Shown here: positions 4,661 through 9,124 of the stretch, one piece after another
Position numbering within the stretch: the stretch's first letter is position 1
How the letters are laid out: each line of letters starts with the position of its first letter
NCBI GenBank assembly: GCA_023443315.1
Contig: JAEZVA010000025.1
Coordinates: 1 to 9,124, forward strand
Length of the DNA: 9,124 bases
Reading direction: 5' to 3'
From: Bacillota bacterium
GTDB taxonomy: Bacteria; Bacillota; Clostridia; Oscillospirales; Ruminococcaceae
Position numbers and translations under genes: made by a program
Notes under the pieces: generated by a model
What the model was told of the DNA's origin: nothing
The model's database searches: none
What the model saw: only the letters and a program-made list of their open reading frames with translations

Positions 4661-7600
4661 CTATGTATTCTTCAGTCCCAGCTTGTCCTCTAGCTCGGTG
4701 ACCTTGAGCTGCAACAGCTTGCTGATGCCCTCTTCCTGCATCGTGACACCGTACAGCACGTCCGCCTCCTCCATGGTACCACGGCGGTGGGTGATGGCGA
4801 TAAACTGCGTTTTGTCGCACAGTCGGTGCAGGTACTGGGCGTACTTGGTGACGTTCACGTCGTCAAGCGCCGCCTCAATCTCATCAAGCAGGCAGAACGG
4901 AGCGGGGCGCACCTTAAGTATGGCAAAGTAGATGGCAATGGCGACAAACGCCTGCTCGCCGCCCGAAAGCGCGGACAGGTTCTTAATGATCTTGCCCGGC
5001 GGCTCGACGTAGATCTCGATGCCGCTCTCAAGCACATCCCCTTCGTCGGACAGCTTTAGCTGCGCACTGCCGCCGCCAAACAGCTCCACAAACACCTCGC
5101 CGAAGTTGCGGTTAATCTCCACAAAGCTTTCGGTGAATATCTCGCGCATCTTGGCGGTCAGCTCGCTGATCATGCGCAGCAGCTCGTCGCGGGATTTGGT
5201 CACGTCCTCGATCTGCTCTTTTAAGAACAGGTAGCGTTCAGACACCTCTTTGTATTCGTCGATAGCGCCCACGTTCACCGAACCGAGCGCCTTGATTTTG
5301 TTCTTAATCTCGTTTAAGGTGCGCTGCGCGGTCGGAATGCTTGGTATCTCTTGAGCGATTGCCGCCGCCTCAGTTTTGGTCAGCTCGTACTCATCCCACA
5401 GCTTGGTTATTACCGAGTCGTATTCGCTTTGCGCCGACAGCTTACGCTCCTCCAGCCGCGCCATCTCCTTGCTAATCTCCTCGCGGCGAGACAGTATGCC
5501 GCGCTCGGCACTGCGGCGCTCGTTCGCCTCTTTCTCGAGCTGCATGCGCTGTGCGGCAAGCGCCGCAATCTCTTGCTCAACAGCGGCGGAGCCAGCGGCG
5601 AGCGTCTCCTTGGAACAAAGTATCTCCTGTGTATTTTCGTTTATTCCTGCAATCTCTGCCTCGAGCGCCTCTATCTCGGCAAGTAGCGACTGGCTCTTGC
5701 CGCTCTCGCTGTCTCTACGCTGCGAAAGCTCCTGCGCCGATTGTGCAAGCCCTTCCGCCTCCTTGGTCAGCGACAACACGCTCATCTTCAGCTCGGATAT
5801 CTCGTCGGTAAGCGCGTGGCGCTTTTCGCGCAGCTCGTCCCTTTTTTGGGCGGTCTGCCCCATCTGCTCCTCAAGCTCTATCATCTGCGCTGTACTTTCG
5901 GCAAACGTACTGCGCGCGGTCTCAAGCTCGGTCGTAAGCTCCCGCTCACGCTCACTTGCGTGGGCAAGCTCGTTTGTCGCCTCGGTTATTGCACGGGTAA
6001 GCTCTGTAATATTGCGCTCGCAGAGCGTGCGTTGTAGCTGTGCGTTCTGGCGATCCTCCTGCATGGTCTCCAGCGCGCTTTTGGCGGCAAGGTAGTCCGC
6101 CTCTATGCCCGCTATCTCGGTTTTAAGCGTGTTGTGCGCGGCGTTTGCCTCGGCAAGCTTTGCCTCAAAGACCGCTGCCTGTTCCCGCAGACGGGCAATA
6201 TCGCCGCGCCGGCTGAGAAGCCCTGCGCTCTTTACCGCCGAGCCGCCCGTAAGCGAGCCGCCCGCGTTAACCACCTGTCCGTCCAGCGTAACCACGCGGA
6301 AGCGGTAGGCGTTTGCCTTTGCCATGTTCACCGCGTTATCCAGGGTGTCGCACACGGCAATTCTGCCAAGCAGCGACTGTACAATGCCATCGTACTGCGC
6401 ATCAAACGACACAAGCGAACTCGCAACACCGATATAGCCCGCCTGACCCTGTAAGGGGCGTTCGTCGAGCGCCGCCCCCTTGATGGTAGATACAGGCAGG
6501 AAGGTTGCCCGTCCCGCGTTCTCGTTTTTAAGCTGCGCAATGGCGCGTTTTGCCGCCGTCTCATCCTCCACGACAATGTTTTGCAGCGAGAATGACAGCG
6601 CTGTCTCTATGGCGGTTGTATACTGCTGCGGTACCTCAATAAGGCTGGATACCGGACCCAATATACCACGCAGCGTACCGTGGCTTGCCATGCGCATCAC
6701 CGTTTTTACGCTTTGGGCAAAGCCCTCCATGCTGCGTTCAAGATCCTCCAGCAGGCGGGCGTTCTGGTGCTTTTCTTTGATGCGCAGGTCAAGGGCAGAC
6801 ACCTCTTTTGCACTCTGCTCAAGTCTCTCCTTGCGCTTTTCGAGCTTAAACGCATAGCCTTTTACGGTGTTTGTTTCCGCTTCAATCTTTTCATCGAGCT
6901 CTGCGGCAAACGCGGCGGCCTCGGCACGCTCTCGTTCGCTCTGCTCACAGTCCTGCTGCTTTGTCTGTAGCTGCTCGCTGAGGCGGGTGCGCCGCTGCGA
7001 AAGCTCCTCAAGCGCCGAAAGGGCAGAGAGCTCCCCCACCTTGCTCTGGGATATGGCAGCTGTAAGTTGCGCCATGCGGCGGTTTACCGCCTCTAAGCTT
7101 TCGCTGTGGCGCGCGCTGTCGCTTAAAAACTCCTCAAGGGTGCGCTCACTCTCGGCGCACTGTGCTTTGAGCTGCTCTATCTGGGCACATTTTTCGGCGT
7201 GCAACGCCATGCGCTCGTCTATCTGCTGCGCGATGTCGCTGACGGCAATGCTGTTTGCCTCAATCTCACGGCGCACGCGCTCGATACCTTCGGTTTTATG
7301 GTGCACGTCGTTGCGCAACACCGCAATCTGTGCCTCAAGCCTTGTCAGCTCCTCATCCAGACCGCTTCGCTGGGCGCGCTTTTGCTCCATCTGCACCGCA
7401 CACTGCTGCGACCGCGCAAATATCGAGTTGATATCCGCCTCCATGGCGGTAAGCTCCTCATCCACCTCGTCGCACGCGGTTTTGCACACCATAACGCGGT
7501 TTTCCTGCTCGCGCAGGGCTTCACGCGCCTTTTCTAGCGAGCGGATGTACAGCGAAACCTCAAGCTGCTTCTTCTCCTGGGACAGCACCAAAAACGCCTG

Positions 7601-8236
7601 TGCCTTTTCGGACTGGACACGCAGGGGCTCTACCCTGTCCTCCAGCTCGGTTAGGATATCGAGTAGGCGCACCAGATTCTCCTGCGTCTGGTCGAGCTTT
7701 CGCTCCGCCTCGTTCTTGCGGTAGCGGTATTTGGAGATGCCAGACGCTTCTTCGAATATCTCGCGTCGCTCGCCGCTTTTTGCGCCGACAATCTCGGCAA
7801 TACGCCCCTGCCCGATAATCGAGTAGCCGTCTCTGCCAAGGCCGGTGTCCATAAACAGCTCGTAGATGTCGCGCAGGCGAACGGAATTGCCGTTAATGCG
7901 GTACTCGCTTTCACCCGATCGGTACAGCTTGCGGGTGATGGTGACCTCGTCCGTATCCACGGGTAGGGAACGGGCAGAGTTGTCGACCGTCAGCGTCACC
8001 TGCGCAAAGCCGACCGGCCCACGCCGCTTGGTGCCGCCGAAGATGATGTCCTCCATGCGGTTGCCACGCAGCGTTTTGGTGGACTGCTCGCCCATAACCC
8101 AGCGCACCGCGTCGCTGATGTTACTTTTGCCGCTTCCGTTTGGCCCCACTACGGCGGTAATGCCGCCCCCGAACGCAAGGCGCGTTTTATCGGGGAACGA
8201 TTTAAAGCCCTGTATTTCAAGGAATTTGAGTAACAA
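4661..8236 (-). CDS. smc: Chromosome segregation/condensin ATPase SMC
   Basis: SMC is the large ATPase of the bacterial condensin complex with ScpA and ScpB; it dimerises and organises newly replicated origins. The 1191-residue length fits the family (about 1180-1190). The N-terminal head has Walker A GPNGSGKSN at residues 31-39 and the Q-loop region MGEQS at 48-52, followed by GLGRDGYSIIGQGRI. Coiled coil runs from about 160 to 510. The hinge spans roughly 520-670 and ends in NAGGSLTGGS. The return coil runs to about 1000. The C-terminal head has LFGGGSAQL, signature LSGGEQ (1090-1095), Walker B LLDEIEAALDD with D1118 and E1119, and ITHRRGTME. I chose the TTG at 8236 because AAAGGA lies 9 nt upstream and the protein then begins MLLKFLEIQGFKSF, as SMC proteins do. 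An upstream in-frame TTG at 8257 would add seven atypical residues and precede that Shine-Dalgarno sequence; the GTG at 8242 is only 3 nt from it. All catalytic motifs are intact. FtsY follows after 37 nt. Confidence 0.98.
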   Translation of the reverse strand: MLLKFLEIQGFKSFPDKTRLAFGGGITAVVGPNGSGKSNISDAVRWVMGEQSTKTLRGNRMEDIIFGGTKRRGPVGFAQVTLTVDNSARSLPVDTDEVTITRKLYRSGESEYRINGNSVRLRDIYELFMDTGLGRDGYSIIGQGRIAEIVGAKSGERREIFEEASGISKYRYRKNEAERKLDQTQENLVRLLDILTELEDRVEPLRVQSEKAQAFLVLSQEKKQLEVSLYIRSLEKAREALREQENRVMVCKTACDEVDEELTAMEADINSIFARSQQCAVQMEQKRAQRSGLDEELTRLEAQIAVLRNDVHHKTEGIERVRREIEANSIAVSDIAQQIDERMALHAEKCAQIEQLKAQCAESERTLEEFLSDSARHSESLEAVNRRMAQLTAAISQSKVGELSALSALEELSQRRTRLSEQLQTKQQDCEQSERERAEAAAFAAELDEKIEAETNTVKGYAFKLEKRKERLEQSAKEVSALDLRIKEKHQNARLLEDLERSMEGFAQSVKTVMRMASHGTLRGILGPVSSLIEVPQQYTTAIETALSFSLQNIVVEDETAAKRAIAQLKNENAGRATFLPVSTIKGAALDERPLQGQAGYIGVASSLVSFDAQYDGIVQSLLGRIAVCDTLDNAVNMAKANAYRFRVVTLDGQVVNAGGSLTGGSAVKSAGLLSRRGDIARLREQAAVFEAKLAEANAAHNTLKTEIAGIEADYLAAKSALETMQEDRQNAQLQRTLCERNITELTRAITEATNELAHASERERELTTELETARSTFAESTAQMIELEEQMGQTAQKRDELREKRHALTDEISELKMSVLSLTKEAEGLAQSAQELSQRRDSESGKSQSLLAEIEALEAEIAGINENTQEILCSKETLAAGSAAVEQEIAALAAQRMQLEKEANERRSAERGILSRREEISKEMARLEERKLSAQSEYDSVITKLWDEYELTKTEAAAIAQEIPSIPTAQRTLNEIKNKIKALGSVNVGAIDEYKEVSERYLFLKEQIEDVTKSRDELLRMISELTAKMREIFTESFVEINRNFGEVFVELFGGGSAQLKLSDEGDVLESGIEIYVEPPGKIIKNLSALSGGEQAFVAIAIYFAILKVRPAPFCLLDEIEAALDDVNVTKYAQYLHRLCDKTQFIAITHRRGTMEEADVLYGVTMQEEGISKLLQLKVTELEDKLGLKNT

Positions 8237-8245
8237 TGCCACACA

Positions 8246-8251
8246 TCCTTT
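8246..8251 (-). promoter_or_regulatory. Shine-Dalgarno AAAGGA that fixes the smc TTG start
   Basis: On the minus strand AAAGGA is followed by nine bases and then TTG at 8236. This spacing is suitable for initiation and leaves the conserved SMC N-terminus as the first residues. The in-frame TTG at 8257 lies upstream of this site and so cannot use it. Confidence 0.75.
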
Positions 8252-8261
8252 ATGCAAGTGG

Positions 8262-9124
8262 TTATGGAGTCGTTACCGCCCCGCGCGCCGTGATAAGCGC
8301 GGTAAGGGGAAGCGACGCGTCGGTAGCTACAGTTAAATTATAGTGCATACCAGAAAGGATTTCCACATTTATTTTGCGCTGCCCCAATAGCTTAGAAAGG
8401 TTTTTAGGGTGAATTTTTACCGAAATATCCCCCGGGGGGATGTGTTGCTCCTTAATCTGCGCCTTGATACGGTCAAGCAGGATACGTGACTGGCACAGTT
8501 CTCGAAACGCGGGGTGAAAGGGTCCTGCCACCATACCGCTTTGCAGCTCAGCCGCCGCGTGCAATCCAACACGGATGACCTTTACACCATGCTCCTCGAA
8601 CAAAACAAGACACTGCGCGCACTGCTCCACCGCTTCGTCAAGGGAAAGCGGGCGGTAACGCCCCTCGCGGTATAGCCGCTCAAGCGCCGTGCCCTCCATC
8701 ACAATGGTGGGATAGATGCGCACCGTGTCTGGTCGTATCTCGCAAAATCTTTGCGCGGTAGCAAGGGCCTTTTCCCACGTGTCGCCGTACAGACCCGTCA
8801 TCATCTGCAGCCCCAGCGAAAACCCGTGCCTGCGAATCAGCTCCGAAGCGCGCAGCACGTCACCTGCCGTATGCCCGCGCTCGTTAAGGCGCAGCACCTC
8901 GTCGTCCATACTCTGCGCTCCCAGTTCTATGGCGGTAACGCCGTACCGCTTCAGCAGCGAAAGCACCTCATCATTAACCGCATCGGGGCGGGTGGAGCAG
9001 CGGATGCCCATAAAGCCCATCTGCGTTACACAGGCGTATGCCTCGGTTAACAGCGACAGCATATACGCACGGTCTATGGCGGTAAAGCTGCCGCCGAAAA
9101 AGGCAATCTCCGCATCCTTAACCC
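8262..9124 (-). CDS. Elp3-like radical SAM protein, 5' end cut by window edge
   Basis: The 286 visible residues cover the middle and C-terminus of an Elp3-type radical SAM protein; the N-terminus with the iron-sulfur CxxxCxxC motif would lie beyond position 9124, so the start codon is not seen. The frame stays open to the edge and opens with AEIAFFGGSFTAID (visible residues 4-17), whose GGSFT is a typical SAM-binding strand of this family. Further family segments are GIRCSTRPDAV, ELGAQSMDDEVL with the following NERGHT, GLQMMTGLYGDT and RIYPTIVMEGTAL. Near the C-terminus, IHPKNLSKLLGQRKIN resembles the conserved tail of clostridial family members found beside smc. The protein ends in TAA, 25 nt before the smc start, so the two are probably co-transcribed. 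The family has no firmly established substrate; the Elp3 resemblance suggests tRNA or other RNA modification, but the visible part shows no acetyltransferase domain. The family call is firm; the function is unknown. Confidence 0.88.
   Translation of the reverse strand, partial: VKDAEIAFFGGSFTAIDRAYMLSLLTEAYACVTQMGFMGIRCSTRPDAVNDEVLSLLKRYGVTAIELGAQSMDDEVLRLNERGHTAGDVLRASELIRRHGFSLGLQMMTGLYGDTWEKALATAQRFCEIRPDTVRIYPTIVMEGTALERLYREGRYRPLSLDEAVEQCAQCLVLFEEHGVKVIRVGLHAAAELQSGMVAGPFHPAFRELCQSRILLDRIKAQIKEQHIPPGDISVKIHPKNLSKLLGQRKINVEILSGMHYNLTVATDASLPLTALITARGAVTTP

Noticed and set aside
3647..4693. A 348-codon open frame on the plus strand covering all of ftsY
   Set aside because: It is rich in Ser, Ala and Thr with no recognisable motif, and mirrors the codon bias of ftsY, whose GTPase motifs are complete on the other strand.
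5376..7724. Long plus-strand frames of 239 and 285 codons inside smc
   Set aside because: Their Ser/Arg/Ala-rich composition is what the reverse complement of Glu/Gln/Leu-rich coiled-coil codons gives. There is no ribosome site or known domain, and smc is intact.
1..9124. CRISPR array, tRNA or rRNA gene, insertion sequence, toxin-antitoxin or phage gene
   Set aside because: I found no regularly spaced repeats, no cloverleaf or ribosomal RNA sequence, no transposase-like protein and no small gene pair. Nearly all of the window is accounted for by conserved housekeeping genes.

Overview
The window is a compact, single-strand block of bacterial housekeeping genes. All eight supported coding regions lie on the minus strand, so they are read from the right edge to the left. 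A ninth gene may begin in the last bases at the left edge. Gaps between genes are 19-55 nt, with one larger gap of 103 nt. There is no tRNA, rRNA, CRISPR array, insertion sequence or prophage gene, and I see no convincing intrinsic terminator. The arrangement looks like one long operon that starts upstream of the window.

The protein families point to a Gram-positive-type Firmicute of class Clostridia, possibly Oscillospiraceae/Ruminococcaceae or a relative. The evidence is an Elp3-like radical SAM protein directly before smc, a short FtsY without a long acidic N-terminal domain, a LytR-CpsA-Psr wall protein next to rsfS, strong Shine-Dalgarno sequences and use of TTG starts. The DNA is moderately GC-rich by eye. 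The lineage is an inference from gene content and order; no rRNA is present.

Layout in transcription order: (1) 9124-8262, Elp3-like radical SAM protein, 5' end outside the window; (2) 8236-4661, SMC condensin ATPase; (3) 4623-3709, FtsY, the signal recognition particle receptor; (4) 3708-3606, a 103-nt gap with two small hairpins; (5) 3605-3006, RdgB/HAM1 house-cleaning NTP pyrophosphatase; (6) 2967-2680, YhbY ribosome-assembly RNA-binding protein; (7) 2655-1486, a fusion of NadD (NAD synthesis) and YqeK (HD-domain Ap4A hydrolase); (8) 1430-477, LytR-CpsA-Psr envelope protein; (9) 457-98, RsfS ribosome silencing factor; (10) the ATG of a probable next gene at 7-5.

The block joins two gene sets that are separate in Bacillus subtilis: the smc-ftsY chromosome/secretion module and the yhbY-nadD-yqeK-rsfS ribosome/nucleotide module, with rdgB at the junction. 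Together the genes cover chromosome compaction, membrane protein targeting, nucleotide-pool cleaning, NAD and Ap4A metabolism, 50S subunit maturation and silencing, and wall polymer attachment: growth-linked functions rather than a specialised pathway. I found no undescribed defence, mobile or biosynthetic system. The points worth a second look are the NadD-YqeK fusion, an altered GxxG loop in YhbY, the structured ftsY-rdgB gap, repeated leader sequences before several genes including two tiny ATGA-overlapping ORFs, and two TTG starts that shift the obvious gene boundaries.
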